A stretch of DNA of 64,000 nt from contig NZ_JABCRE010000003.1 of assembly GCF_012972675.1 (NCBI RefSeq), positions 434,001 through 498,000 of the forward strand, read 5' to 3'. Made by a program: the position numbers and the translations under genes. This stretch comes from Pontixanthobacter rizhaonensis. Lineage in GTDB: Bacteria > Pseudomonadota > Alphaproteobacteria > Sphingomonadales > Sphingomonadaceae. Shown piece by piece: positions 16,839 to 25,431 of the stretch; the first letter of the stretch is position 1; each line of letters starts with the position of its first letter. Below the pieces are notes generated by a model. It was not told the DNA's origin and did not search any database. It was given only the letters and a program-made list of their open reading frames with translations.

Positions 16839-17783
16839 TTATTCCCCTGCGGCCTGACTGGTGAGCGAGACAAACACATCTTCCAGATCGGCTTCGCGCG
16901 TGGTCACATCTTCAACGATAAGACCTTGTTCTTGCAAAATCGCGAGTACTTGCCCGGCAGTCAGCTTGTCTTTGTTATACGTTACTTCCACGCCGCGTTC
17001 GCCAGACAGTTCTGATTTCACAAACGCTTCGTGTGCCGGCGCCGCGGACAGATCGCTGCCGACGGTAACGGCAACGATTTTCTCACGCGCCATATCGACC
17101 ATTTCGCGAGTCGGCTTATTCGCAATCAATTCGCCATGATTGATAATCGCAATCCGGTCACATAATTGCTCGGCTTCTTCCAAGTAGTGTGTGGTGAGGA
17201 CAACCGTCACGCCATCATCATTCAGCTGTTGGACCAGTTCCCACAGCAAACGGCGCAGCTCCACATCGACACCAGCCGTCGGTTCATCAAGCACCAGAAT
17301 TGGCGGCGTGTGCACCATCGCCTTGGCAATCAGCAAACGGCGCTTCATTCCGCCTGACAATGTCCGCGCATAGGCGTCACGCTTATCCGCAAGATGAACC
17401 GCCTCGAGCAATTTTTCTGACCGGCGCAAGCTCTTGGCTATCCCGTAAAAACCAGCCTGATTTTCCAACACCTCATACGGTGTAAAAAATGGATCGAAGA
17501 CAATTTCCTGCGGAACGATACCGATAGCGCGTTTTGCATTGCGGCGCTGTTCATCAATATCGAAGCCCCAAATCTCTGCGCTACCGCTGGTTTTGGTCAC
17601 CAAACCCGCAAGCACATTGATCAATGTCGATTTGCCAGCGCCGTTCGGGCCAAGCAGACCGAAAATGCCGCCTTCCGGCACGTCGAAACTGACCCCCTTC
17701 AGTGCGAGTTTACCTTCTTCGCCCTTCACACCGGCATAGCGTTTGACGACATCACGGATCTGGATTGCAGGAGGATTGCTCAT
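16839..17783 (-). CDS. ABC transporter ATP-binding protein (ABC-2/YadG type)
   Basis: 314 aa ATPase. Walker A is GPNGAGKST (about residue 45), the ABC signature LSGGMKRRL, Walker B ILVLDEPTAGVD, and the H-loop TTHYLEEAEQL. The C-terminal ~80 residues (NKPTREMVDMAREK onwards) match the extension of YadG/NodI-like export ATPases. No permease gene is adjacent; the partner must lie elsewhere or the ATPase works differently. It is followed at 4 nt by the ABM-domain gene. The start ATG 17783 (SNPPAIQIRDVV) is preferred over an extended frame to 17831. Confidence 0.9.
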   Translation of the reverse strand: MSNPPAIQIRDVVKRYAGVKGEEGKLALKGVSFDVPEGGIFGLLGPNGAGKSTLINVLAGLVTKTSGSAEIWGFDIDEQRRNAKRAIGIVPQEIVFDPFFTPYEVLENQAGFYGIAKSLRRSEKLLEAVHLADKRDAYARTLSGGMKRRLLIAKAMVHTPPILVLDEPTAGVDVELRRLLWELVQQLNDDGVTVVLTTHYLEEAEQLCDRIAIINHGELIANKPTREMVDMAREKIVAVTVGSDLSAAPAHEAFVKSELSGERGVEVTYNKDKLTAGQVLAILQEQGLIVEDVTTREADLEDVFVSLTSQAAGE

Positions 17784-17884
17784 ACCCGCGTCCCTAAGGC
17801 CCTCGCCGCGTATTCGTAAAGACCCGATCATGGTTAGCGTCGCATTAACTATACTTTAGGAGCTCACCACTAGGGGCAATGATC

Positions 17885-18022
17885 ATGACCCGTTTGATCA
17901 ATAAATTCGCAGCGCAGTTTGGCAAAGCACGCCCCACACAACGCAGTCGGCCGCTTCATGCGCCCATGCCGCACGACGTTGCATTGGCTGCCATTGGTGT
18001 CACAGCACCCGAATTTCTCTGA
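17885..18022 (+). CDS. Possible 45-aa small protein
   Basis: A short frame starting MTRLINKFAAQFGKA, basic at the N-terminal half and hydrophobic towards the end (VALAAIGVTAPEFL). AGGGG at 17872-17876 lies 8 nt before the ATG at 17885. An ATG two codons earlier is possible. It lies divergent from the ABC ATPase gene and ahead of a co-directional small gene. It is too short to identify. Confidence 0.4.
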   Translation: MTRLINKFAAQFGKARPTQRSRPLHAPMPHDVALAAIGVTAPEFL

Positions 18023-18077
18023 GACATATCACGCACAAGCTTGCACCTTGGGCCAATGCCAATTATCGGCAGAACCT

Positions 18078-18290
18078 ATGAGCAACACCGCAACTGACAT
18101 CATCACCGTCGACACACGCCGCGTCAGCTGTGACGGGGCAACCGATATTCGCGGCGGCGCAGGGTACCGCCCTGCAGCGCTAGGGCATCCCAAGGTCTAT
18201 CTGGAAATCGACGAAAGCGGTTTTGTCGATTGCGGCTATTGTGACCGGCGGTTTGTCTTGATCGGTGGCCCAGCTGATACCACCAGCTAA
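18078..18290 (+). CDS. Zinc-finger (CHCC type) small protein
   Basis: 70 aa. It carries the CHCC zinc motif of the family related to the NDUFS6 subunit of mitochondrial complex I: VSCDG, then GHPKVYLEI, then VDCGYCDRRFVL, giving Cys, His, Cys and Cys in order. In alphaproteobacteria this protein is often found as an accessory complex I or stand-alone protein. The ATG at 18078 gives the usual short N-terminus; the frame is open further upstream but without family similarity. Confidence 0.85.
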   Translation: MSNTATDIITVDTRRVSCDGATDIRGGAGYRPAALGHPKVYLEIDESGFVDCGYCDRRFVLIGGPADTTS

Positions 18291-18312
18291 GGTGGCTGCG
18301 CGCCAAGCCATA

Positions 18313-18810
18313 ATGCGCGCCGCCGCAATTGCACTGGCTCTTGCACTCCCAACTACAGCCTATGCCCGCAATGATTGCGCATCAATTGATGCGTTGCTTG
18401 CGCCCGATAATTCCAAGCTCAGACACCTGTCGGTCGGATTTGACCGTGCCGGACTGCTGGAGCTTCGCCATCGCGGAAAAGCCGATCTCATCGCGGGTGC
18501 GAGTGATTGCGAACTGAGCTTACCGCGCACCTATTTCGAGATTGGCTGCAGTTGGGATTTCGATACGGGCGAAGCCGCTTCAAGAGAGAAAATCGAAGAG
18601 CTGCGCCTTGAAATGGCGCGCTGTATGCCTGTTCTGCTGGTCGACACCGTGCGCGAATCCGCCGTGGATCGTTTGATTATCGAGCATGACTATGGTGCGA
18701 CCATTGAAACGACGGAAAGTGAAGATGTCGATGTTTCTCTCCAGCTATTTCAATATACCCGCGACAACAGCCCATCGCATTTCAAGGTTCACCTGACTTT
18801 TAGCCGATAA
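18313..18810 (+). CDS. Secreted protein of unknown function
   Basis: 165 aa from the ATG at 18313, with a clear signal peptide (MRAAAIALALALPTTAYA, cut after AYA). The mature protein has five to six cysteines, including NDCASIDALL near its start and ASDCELSLP, GCSWDF and ARCMPVLL, so disulphides in the periplasm are likely. No domain recognised. A GTG at 18265 in the same frame would overlap the zinc-finger gene and destroy the signal peptide's position, so it is not used. tldD follows after 17 nt. Confidence 0.75.
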   Translation: MRAAAIALALALPTTAYARNDCASIDALLAPDNSKLRHLSVGFDRAGLLELRHRGKADLIAGASDCELSLPRTYFEIGCSWDFDTGEAASREKIEELRLEMARCMPVLLVDTVRESAVDRLIIEHDYGATIETTESEDVDVSLQLFQYTRDNSPSHFKVHLTFSR

Positions 18811-18815
18811 GCGAC

Positions 18816-18821
18816 TATATT
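18816..18821 (+). promoter_or_regulatory. Possible leaderless promoter of tldD
   Basis: TATATT at 18816-18821 lies 6 nt before the tldD ATG, with CTGACT at 18793-18798 after a 17-nt spacer. The start of transcription would fall on the A of the ATG. The GCAGGG between them is too close to act as a normal ribosome binding site. Confidence 0.35.
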
Positions 18822-18827
18822 GCAGGG

Positions 18828-20252
18828 ATGACCACAGCAGATCCCCGTTCCTTGCTTTATCGCGACGACCAATTGACCCCGGATGACGCGCTTGCGCTAA
18901 CCGCTGAAACGCTTTCCCAATGTGATGATGGGGAGCTGTATTTGCAGCATTCCGCCAGCGAGGCGTTCACGTTTGACGATGGACGATTGAAAACGGCGGA
19001 CTATTCCCGCGATGGCGGGTTTGGTTTGCGCGGCGTATCGGGCGAAATGACCGGCTTTGCTCACGCCAATGATATCAGTGCGGCTGCGATCCGCCGGGCA
19101 GGCGAAACGCTCCAATTGCTCGATCCTGCAAAACAGGTAATGAGCGCGCCGCCAGGGCGCAGCAATCGGCGGCTTTACACTGATGCAAGCCCGCTTGATG
19201 CAGTGCCCTTTGCCAAGAAAGTGGCTTTGCTGGAAAGCATTGATGCCGCAGCCCGTGCGCGCGATCCAAAGGTTGCTCAGGTTACCGCATCCCTAGCAGC
19301 CAGTTGGAGCGTGGTAGAAATTGTCCGCGCTGACGGATTTAGAGCGACTGATATCCGGCCGCTGGTGCGTCTCAATGTCAGCATTGTCGCCGAGGCAAAC
19401 GGCCGACGGGAGCGCGGTTCATACGGGTTTGGCGGACGCTATCTGTATGACAAGCTTTTTGAAGAAAGCGAATGGTCCCACGCGGTCGATGAAGCTGTCC
19501 GACAGGCAATGGTGAATTTGGACAGCGTCGATGCGCCTGCGGGCGAAATGCCAGTTTTACTTGGCCCCGGCTGGCCAGGCGTACTGCTGCATGAGGCTGT
19601 CGGGCATGGGTTAGAAGGCGACTTTAACCGCAAGGGGACCAGCGCGTTTTCGGGCCGCATAGGGGAGCGCGTTGCCGCTCCGGGAGTGACCGTGGTGGAC
19701 GACGGGACTCTGGCCAATCGGCGCGGTTCGCTATCGCTCGATGACGAAGGCACTCCGACTGAAGAGACAGTGCTGATAGAAGATGGTATCTTAAAAGGAT
19801 ACATGCAGGACCGGCTTAACGCCCGTTTGATGGGGGTGAAACCCACGGGCAACGGTCGGCGCGAATCGTATCAGCACGCCCCCATGCCGCGCATGACCAA
19901 TACATTCATGCGCGCAGGCAATGATGATCCCGAAGAGATACTGAAAGGCATGAAGTCAGGCATTTTTGCAAAGAGCTTTGGCGGTGGGCAAGTCGATATC
20001 GTATCAGGCCGATTCACCTTTTCCTGCACCGAAGCCTATTTGGTAGAAAACGGCAAGTTGGGCGCCCCAATCAAAGGGGCCACCCTGATTGGTGACGGCC
20101 CGAGCGTCCTCACGAAAGTCGAGGCGATTGGTAACGATATGGCCCTGGACGAGGGCATCGGCATCTGCGGCAAGGGCGGTCAAAGCGTACCGGCAGGCGT
20201 AGGTCAGCCGACCTTGCTTGTTGGCGAGCTCACAGTTGGCGGCACTGCGTAG
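18828..20252 (+). CDS. tldD: Metalloprotease TldD
   Basis: 474 aa subunit of the TldD/TldE (PmbA) zinc protease, which degrades unfolded peptides and matures some modified peptides in the cytoplasm. The HExxxH motif is in LLHEAVGHGLEGDFNRKG near residue 255. GGQVDIVSGRFTFSCTEAYL near residue 385 is another family segment. Length is normal. The partner pmbA/tldE is not adjacent, which is common. Upstream is a secreted protein gene ending 17 nt before. Confidence 0.95.
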   Translation: MTTADPRSLLYRDDQLTPDDALALTAETLSQCDDGELYLQHSASEAFTFDDGRLKTADYSRDGGFGLRGVSGEMTGFAHANDISAAAIRRAGETLQLLDPAKQVMSAPPGRSNRRLYTDASPLDAVPFAKKVALLESIDAAARARDPKVAQVTASLAASWSVVEIVRADGFRATDIRPLVRLNVSIVAEANGRRERGSYGFGGRYLYDKLFEESEWSHAVDEAVRQAMVNLDSVDAPAGEMPVLLGPGWPGVLLHEAVGHGLEGDFNRKGTSAFSGRIGERVAAPGVTVVDDGTLANRRGSLSLDDEGTPTEETVLIEDGILKGYMQDRLNARLMGVKPTGNGRRESYQHAPMPRMTNTFMRAGNDDPEEILKGMKSGIFAKSFGGGQVDIVSGRFTFSCTEAYLVENGKLGAPIKGATLIGDGPSVLTKVEAIGNDMALDEGIGICGKGGQSVPAGVGQPTLLVGELTVGGTA

Positions 20253-20297
20253 TTCGCCATCCAAATCGCGCTCATCCAGCGTTCAGGAAGGTCTGCG

Positions 20298-20732
20298 ATG
20301 ATACGAATCATGAAAAAGCTGATCCGAAACTGGGTTGTTATGGGCGCTATGAGCGCCATGGCAGTCTCTCCTGCCATCGCCGAAGACCAAGCAGAGCAAG
20401 AGATATCGCCCGGCGAAGCCGAACTGGCCGAACTGCTAGAAGGCCGTGTCGCCGGTGAACCTGTACGCTGTTTACGCGAATCACAGCACCGCGGAGTCAG
20501 GATTATTGATGATACCGCGATGGTGTTTCGCAGCGGTCGCACTGTCTATGTTAACCGGACAAATACTCCGCAGTTTTTGGATGAATTCGACTTGCCTGTT
20601 TTCAGGAAGTTCGGGACCGCCTTGTGCGAGAGGGACCAAGTCGAAATGCGAAATCGATTAGCCAATGGATCATTTCCGGGACCCATTATACTCTTGGGGG
20701 AGTTTGTTCCGTACACCAAAGAAGAAAGCTGA
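20298..20732 (+). CDS. Secreted protein of unknown function, paralogue A
   Basis: 144 aa with a signal peptide ending AVSPAIA (cut near residue 28). The mature part reads AELAELLEGRVAGEPVRCL, then RIIDDTAMVFRSGRTVYVNR, two Cys (CL and LCERD), and ends in ILLGEFVPYTKEE. AGGAAGG lies 6 nt before the ATG. The next gene downstream encodes a clear paralogue with the same order of motifs, so the pair arose by tandem duplication. Proteins of this kind are frequent in sphingomonads and uncharacterised, as far as I know. Confidence 0.82.
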   Translation: MIRIMKKLIRNWVVMGAMSAMAVSPAIAEDQAEQEISPGEAELAELLEGRVAGEPVRCLRESQHRGVRIIDDTAMVFRSGRTVYVNRTNTPQFLDEFDLPVFRKFGTALCERDQVEMRNRLANGSFPGPIILLGEFVPYTKEES

Positions 20733-20763
20733 GGTTGGCAGCTGACATTCAGGAGAAGGCGTA

Positions 20764-21174
20764 ATGAGAAAAGTTGCATTATTCGTAGCACCGGTCATCG
20801 CGGCAGCTGTGATGGCGGGACCCGTAACGGCTGAAGTTGCAGAACCCACCAAGGGCGAAATCAAGCTGGCCAAGATGCTCGAGGGCCGGGAAGCTGGCGA
20901 GCCCACAAGCTGTGTGCGGCTGTTTCCAACATCAAACCTGACCGTGATCGACGGGACCGCACTCGTCTACAAACGGGGCAGCACGCTATACGTGAACGTT
21001 CCGCGTGATCCTCAAAATATCGATAAGCATGACACGTTAGTTACCCGGCCATTTGGCAACCGTTTATGCAAGACCGACATTGTAACGACAATTGACCCAT
21101 TTACTGGATTTTATACCGGCAATATCTTCCTCAGCGAGTTCGTGCCATATAAGAAAGTCAAGAAGGACGGCTAA
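20764..21174 (+). CDS. Secreted protein of unknown function, paralogue B
   Basis: 136 aa with a signal peptide ending GPVTAE. The mature part mirrors the preceding gene: KLAKMLEGREAGEPTSCV, VIDGTALVYKRGSTLYVNV, a second Cys in NRLCKTD, and the ending FLSEFVPYKKV. AGGAGAAGG precedes the ATG at good distance. It is 31 nt after paralogue A and is followed by a strong terminator. Roles are unknown; the two conserved Cys suggest a disulphide in the periplasm. Confidence 0.82.
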   Translation: MRKVALFVAPVIAAAVMAGPVTAEVAEPTKGEIKLAKMLEGREAGEPTSCVRLFPTSNLTVIDGTALVYKRGSTLYVNVPRDPQNIDKHDTLVTRPFGNRLCKTDIVTTIDPFTGFYTGNIFLSEFVPYKKVKKDG

Positions 21175-21193
21175 ACCAACATTGCCGTCTGGA

Positions 21194-21231
21194 AAAAGGG
21201 CTCGGGAACGCAAAGGCGCCCGAGCCCTTTT
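21194..21231. terminator. Bidirectional intrinsic terminator
   Basis: Perfect 13-base arms AAAAGGGCTCGGG (21194-21206) and CCCGAGCCCTTTT (21219-21231). A/T ends on both sides allow termination of both the secreted-protein pair and the convergent nitronate monooxygenase gene. Confidence 0.85.
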
Positions 21232-21242
21232 CAATGAGCAAC

Positions 21243-22214
21243 TTACGCCGAGATCGCGTTCATCCGCTGGCGGATATCTTCTGCTTCACCCATGATCCGG
21301 TCCATCAGTTCTTGGCAGGTCGGAATGTCGTTGATCAAGCCTGCAACCATGCCGCAGCTCCATGCGCCTGCGTCCATCTCACCGTCCATCATAATGCGCG
21401 GATACACGCCTGCGACCTGTTCGATAACATCCTCAAACTTCAGATCATCGCCCTTTTCTTTCTCGATCTTGAGCAATTCCTCAACCGCATCATTCGTCAT
21501 CACGCGCTCTGTATTGCGCAATGGACGCATGACCAGACGTGTGTCTAGCTCGCTCGCAGCAACAATCGCTGCTTTAACATTCTCGTGCACAGGCGCTTCT
21601 TTAGTGGCGATAAAGCGCGTCCCCATATTCATACCCGCTGCGCCCAGGGCGATAGATGCCATCAGCGACCGGCCATCAGCCATCCCGCCTGAGGAAACGA
21701 ACGGGATTTCCAGTTCGTCAGCCGCGCGCGGCAACAAGATGAAGTTCGGGATATCATCTTCGCCAGGGTGACCGCCGCACTCAAAACCGTCGACCGATAC
21801 AGCGTCACAGCCAATGTTCTGTGCTTTCAGAGCATGGCGTACTGCGGTGCATTTGTGGATCACCTTGATCCCTGCATCCTTTAGGTGCGGCAACACCGCC
21901 ACCGGGTTGTTTCCGGCAGTCTCCACCACCGTAACCCCGCCTTCGATGATAGTCTTGATAATTGCGGGATAGTCCGGCGCATTGACTGTTGGCAGGAATG
22001 TGACGTTCACCCCAATCGGCTTGTCCGTCATGTCCTTGCAGCGGGCGATTTCATTGGCCAGATCAGCAGGAGTTTTTTGGGTCAGCGCGGTGATGATACC
22101 CAGACCACCCGCATTGGAAACGGCAGCAGCCATCTCAGCAAAACCGACATAGTGCATGCCGCCTTGGATGATCGGATGCTCGATACCAAACATTTCGGTG
22201 ATCGCGGTTTTCAT
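21243..22214 (-). CDS. Nitronate monooxygenase (2-nitropropane dioxygenase family)
   Basis: 323 aa FMN-dependent TIM-barrel enzyme that oxidises alkyl nitronates, detoxifying propionate-3-nitronate-like compounds. HPIIQGGMHYVGFAEMAAAV and AGGLGIITALTQ at the start bind FMN; VSVDGFECGGHPGEDD holds the family His, and PFVSSGGMADGRSLMASIAL and GMNMGTRFIAT bind the phosphate. GGGAGAG precedes the ATG. Some members of this group act in fatty-acid or polyketide pathways, so the true substrate is open. Confidence 0.88.
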   Translation of the reverse strand: MKTAITEMFGIEHPIIQGGMHYVGFAEMAAAVSNAGGLGIITALTQKTPADLANEIARCKDMTDKPIGVNVTFLPTVNAPDYPAIIKTIIEGGVTVVETAGNNPVAVLPHLKDAGIKVIHKCTAVRHALKAQNIGCDAVSVDGFECGGHPGEDDIPNFILLPRAADELEIPFVSSGGMADGRSLMASIALGAAGMNMGTRFIATKEAPVHENVKAAIVAASELDTRLVMRPLRNTERVMTNDAVEELLKIEKEKGDDLKFEDVIEQVAGVYPRIMMDGEMDAGAWSCGMVAGLINDIPTCQELMDRIMGEAEDIRQRMNAISA

Positions 22215-22413
22215 AGTTTCTCTCCCTCAAAACATTGCAAAATTTTCTAATGAGTTGACCAGTTTGTAGCGCATTGCAAGATTCAATCAGCTGAGCGTAT
22301 TCCGATTGCGCGATGCCGTAACGTCAGCTTCATATAATTAGTGAACTTCTTCGCTATGCAGTACCGATTGCATATATAAAGCGACACTCAATCGATTGGT
22401 TTTAAGGGGGCGT

Positions 22414-23058
22414 ATGGCTAAGTCGCAGAAAGACGCGTTAACGCTGCCGGCTGATTTGCAGATTGATACGCTGATTGATGTGGGCGTCGCGGATGGTACG
22501 CAGTGGCTATACGCGCAGTTTCCAGAGGCGCGGCTCGTTCTTGTCGATCCTTTGCCAGTCCCAACCCAGTTGGTTGAAGAGCTCCAGGGCCGAAATGTGC
22601 TGATTCATACAGCAGCAGCGGGCGCAACCAAGGGGTCAGCAATATTGCATGTTGATCTTGGACGGGCGTCGCGCTCCTCACTCTATCAACGCACTACTCT
22701 TACCCGATCAGCAAACCCAATCGAGCGACAAGACGTCCCAATCAACCGGCTAGACGAGATTGCGGGGAGCCCCGAATACGGAAGAATAGGCTTGAAGATC
22801 GATACGGAAGGACACGAGTTGGACGTTCTCATCGGATCGGAAGGCTTGCTGGATCGCTGCGAATTCATCCTGTGCGAGGTATCCATCGGCCATCGATTCA
22901 ATGGTAGTTATAGCTCTAAAGAACTGTTCGTCTGGTTGGCTGACCACGGTTTCTCCGCCGCTGAATTGATGCGTTCGGTACGGTCCCGAAATGACGAGCC
23001 ACTCTTTGCAGATATTCTGTTCAGACCAGACGGAAAGCGTCCCGATCAATGCCGTTAG
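22414..23058 (+). CDS. FkbM-family methyltransferase
   Basis: 214 aa. LIDVGVADGTQWLYAQFP and VLVDPLP form the SAM-binding start, and RIGLKIDTEGHELDVLIG is the FkbM signature. Such enzymes O-methylate sugars or small molecules. AAGGGGG at 22404-22410 supports the ATG at 22414; a TTG six codons earlier is not needed. No glycan or secondary-metabolite genes are adjacent, so the target is unknown. The preceding gene is divergent. Confidence 0.85.
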   Translation: MAKSQKDALTLPADLQIDTLIDVGVADGTQWLYAQFPEARLVLVDPLPVPTQLVEELQGRNVLIHTAAAGATKGSAILHVDLGRASRSSLYQRTTLTRSANPIERQDVPINRLDEIAGSPEYGRIGLKIDTEGHELDVLIGSEGLLDRCEFILCEVSIGHRFNGSYSSKELFVWLADHGFSAAELMRSVRSRNDEPLFADILFRPDGKRPDQCR

Positions 23059-23175
23059 AACCGCATAGCCCATAGTTTTCGTCCCGGGCATTGCGCATAA
23101 AAATAACGGCGCCGTTACCCTTTGTGACTGTATAAGAACGCGACGGACTGAGTGAGCCGATCACGGGTGCTTTTC

Positions 23176-24009
23176 CTATTTCCGGATAGTCAATACGATC
23201 CCACCAACAATAAGACCACCCGCCACAGCAATATCGACCGTCAACGGCTCCGCCAGCAAGGCCGCTCCGCCCAGTGCCGCAATGATGGGTGTCGCGAGCT
23301 GTACTGTAGCGGTCGTAGCCAATGAGAGATGAGGCGTAACCCGATACCAAATCACATAACCCAGCCCAGATGTGAGCGCGCCAGACACAACCGCAAGAAT
23401 TACCCCGCTAAGTGACGGCAAGCTCTGATCCAAAAGAATGAGCGGCAATGCAAGTGGCGCCGCGAGCAGAAAACTGGCTGCCGTATTGCGCGTGGGATCG
23501 GTGCCGCGCCGTCCGATGATCGTGTAAAGGCCCCAGGCTAGCCCCGCGACCGCCATCATCGCCGCAGGACCTATCGCGGCGCCCTCGCTGCCCGGCAGAA
23601 AGAGCCAACCGAGACCGGACAATGCGATGGCCAAACCGGCCCAACTAGCGAAGCTTGGTCGGTCTCCTTGAACAATACCAATCGTCATCACACTCGCCTG
23701 CACACAGCCGAACAAAATTAGTGCACCTGTCGCGGCCGGAAGAGTGAGATATGCAAAGGAAAACCCCGCGACATACACTAGCAATGCGGCGGCACCGGGA
23801 ATGTCCGAAGTGGTCGGTCTTCCCCGCAGAAATGGCAGCAACACTAACGCGCCAGCAGTTAGCCGGATTGCGGAAAACACACCCGCTTCAGTAGCACCAT
23901 CAGCCAGCGCGGCCCGTGCCAAAAGAGAATTCCCGGCAAAGGCAAGCACAGCAAGGCCCGCCAAACCCACAATCATTGCAAAACTCAAACGACCCTTTTC
24001 ACGCACCAC
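23176..24009 (-). CDS. EamA/DMT-family transporter
   Basis: 277 aa with ten predicted spans, made of two EamA repeats. Typical pieces are AVLAFAGNSLLARAAL at the start, AATGALILFGCVQASVMTIG in the middle and LATPIIAALGGAALLAEPLT in the last third. The family exports metabolites such as amino acids. The GTG at 24009 overlaps the end of the endonuclease III-like gene by 11 nt, so it belongs to that leftward unit; an ATG at 23976 is the alternative start. Confidence 0.88.
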   Translation of the reverse strand: MVREKGRLSFAMIVGLAGLAVLAFAGNSLLARAALADGATEAGVFSAIRLTAGALVLLPFLRGRPTTSDIPGAAALLVYVAGFSFAYLTLPAATGALILFGCVQASVMTIGIVQGDRPSFASWAGLAIALSGLGWLFLPGSEGAAIGPAAMMAVAGLAWGLYTIIGRRGTDPTRNTAASFLLAAPLALPLILLDQSLPSLSGVILAVVSGALTSGLGYVIWYRVTPHLSLATTATVQLATPIIAALGGAALLAEPLTVDIAVAGGLIVGGIVLTIRK

Positions 24010-24706
24010 CTAGCGCTCCTGTTTGGCACTCAGAACGAAGCGCACACCGGTTGCAATACGTCACAGATGGTCGGCAGATTGTCTGCCCGACCCGTTTCAC
24101 TAGCAAATGGTGCTCATCTATGTCTTTGGCCGTCCATTCTGCAGGCAGTACGGGCATCAACGCTTCATAGGCACGCGTGGTGTCCGCCTTGGCAGGCACT
24201 AGCCCCATTCGCTGCATGACACGGCGATGATGCGTGTCCAGCACCAATACTCGCCGTTCAAACATACTGGTATTCGCAATCCCCGCACTGATTTTGCGCG
24301 CGACACCCGGTAGGGTTTCGAGCCAATCCATCATGTCTGCGGTATCGAGGTTGGACAAATGTCTTAGATCGACAGCACCACGCTCGGCCACTATCTGTTT
24401 CAGACATGCTTGCAGCCGCTGCGCTGATTGTTCGGGAAAAGTCTGATTTCCAAGCACCTCAGTGACGGCCGCTAGAGGTGCTTGTGAAACGCCTTCCCAA
24501 GAACCGAACCGGGATAACAACGCGTCAGTGGCCGCGTTCGAGACTGATGTCTTGGTGCGGGCACCGATGACGCCCTGCACCAGCGTCCAAACGGGGTCAC
24601 GGCGTTTATTATCAGGGCTTTGAATGCGGCCAAACGCAGCGATCAGTGCCGCGTGTATGCGCAGCAACTGTTCACTGCGTGGGTCAGCACCGAGAGGTAA
24701 TTGCAT
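23999..24706 (-). CDS. Endonuclease III-family (HhH-GPD) DNA glycosylase
   Basis: 235 aa. The helix-hairpin-helix LPGVARKISAGI includes the Lys that attacks the damaged nucleotide, and VLVLDTHHRRVMQRMG carries the catalytic Asp. Four Cys at the end, C-x6-C-x2-C-x5-C in CRPSVTYCNRCALRSEC, form the 4Fe-4S cluster loop. It would remove oxidised pyrimidines in base excision repair. It differs from classic Nth in details (TNV replaced by ISA after the Lys) and may be a side branch rather than the main nth. The ATG at 24706 is used; yceI ends 20 nt before it. Confidence 0.85.
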   Translation of the reverse strand: MQLPLGADPRSEQLLRIHAALIAAFGRIQSPDNKRRDPVWTLVQGVIGARTKTSVSNAATDALLSRFGSWEGVSQAPLAAVTEVLGNQTFPEQSAQRLQACLKQIVAERGAVDLRHLSNLDTADMMDWLETLPGVARKISAGIANTSMFERRVLVLDTHHRRVMQRMGLVPAKADTTRAYEALMPVLPAEWTAKDIDEHHLLVKRVGQTICRPSVTYCNRCALRSECQTGALGGA

Positions 24707-24725
24707 GGCGCTATGCGATGCAGTG

Positions 24726-25337
24726 TCAGCGCTTAAACACCAAGGAAAACGTGACTGGAACGGTGGGTGTGATGGACGAAAGCCCAGCAAGTTCTTGCAG
24801 TTGGGTCAGCCTCTCAGCAAGCTCAAACTGACTGGCTTCGACGATCACGGGCTTGTCTGACACTGCAAGGACACGGTCCGGCCCGGCCCGCGTCACCGTA
24901 ACGTTCGCCTGAAACGGTGCTCCAATGCCATTTAGCGACAGCGTGCCATCCAGAACCGTCGATGCACTCTCCCCCACGCCCAGCTTAGCAAATAATGATG
25001 GGTCAATTTGCGCGGTAATATTAGCAGTCGGGTTATCGGCCACGACGAAGAACACATCACGCATCCGTTCATTGCGGATATCAACACCTGTACTCACCGA
25101 AGCGAGATCTATCGCGATGTTTGCCGCGCCATCAGCAGAAAGTGTCCCGCTGACCCTTTCGAACGAATTCGTTTCCGCAAACTGATCTTGCTTGATGGAT
25201 ACGTAAGAGAGTTTTGAAGCCGTATCATCGACGGTCCAAGCATCCCCAGTAAGTGCAGGCGGCTCTGCAGGACCAGATGAACACGCGGCCAGAAACAGGA
25301 TGGCGGCAGGGGCGGCATTGCGGATAATGGTGATCAT
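24726..25337 (-). CDS. YceI-family lipoprotein
   Basis: 203 aa. The signal ends in a lipobox (LFLAACSS), then a YceI lipocalin-like domain: SKLSYVSIKQDQFAETNSFERVSG, IDLASVSTGVDIRNERMRD and FQANVTVTRAGPDRVLAVSD. Family members bind isoprenoid or polyprenyl molecules in the periplasm. It heads a leftward unit with the endonuclease III homologue (20-nt gap) and the EamA transporter. GAGGTCCC before the start is only a fair ribosome binding site (GGACCTCCTC in transcript sense). Confidence 0.88.
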   Translation of the reverse strand: MITIIRNAAPAAILFLAACSSGPAEPPALTGDAWTVDDTASKLSYVSIKQDQFAETNSFERVSGTLSADGAANIAIDLASVSTGVDIRNERMRDVFFVVADNPTANITAQIDPSLFAKLGVGESASTVLDGTLSLNGIGAPFQANVTVTRAGPDRVLAVSDKPVIVEASQFELAERLTQLQELAGLSSITPTVPVTFSLVFKR

Positions 25338-25431
25338 GAGGAGGTCCCTTGAGTTTGAATGATGGCCCGAGACTTATCAGAACGCGCGATGTCGACAAAG
25401 GTTGCAAAACGCAGCCGTCAAACGCGCTGGG

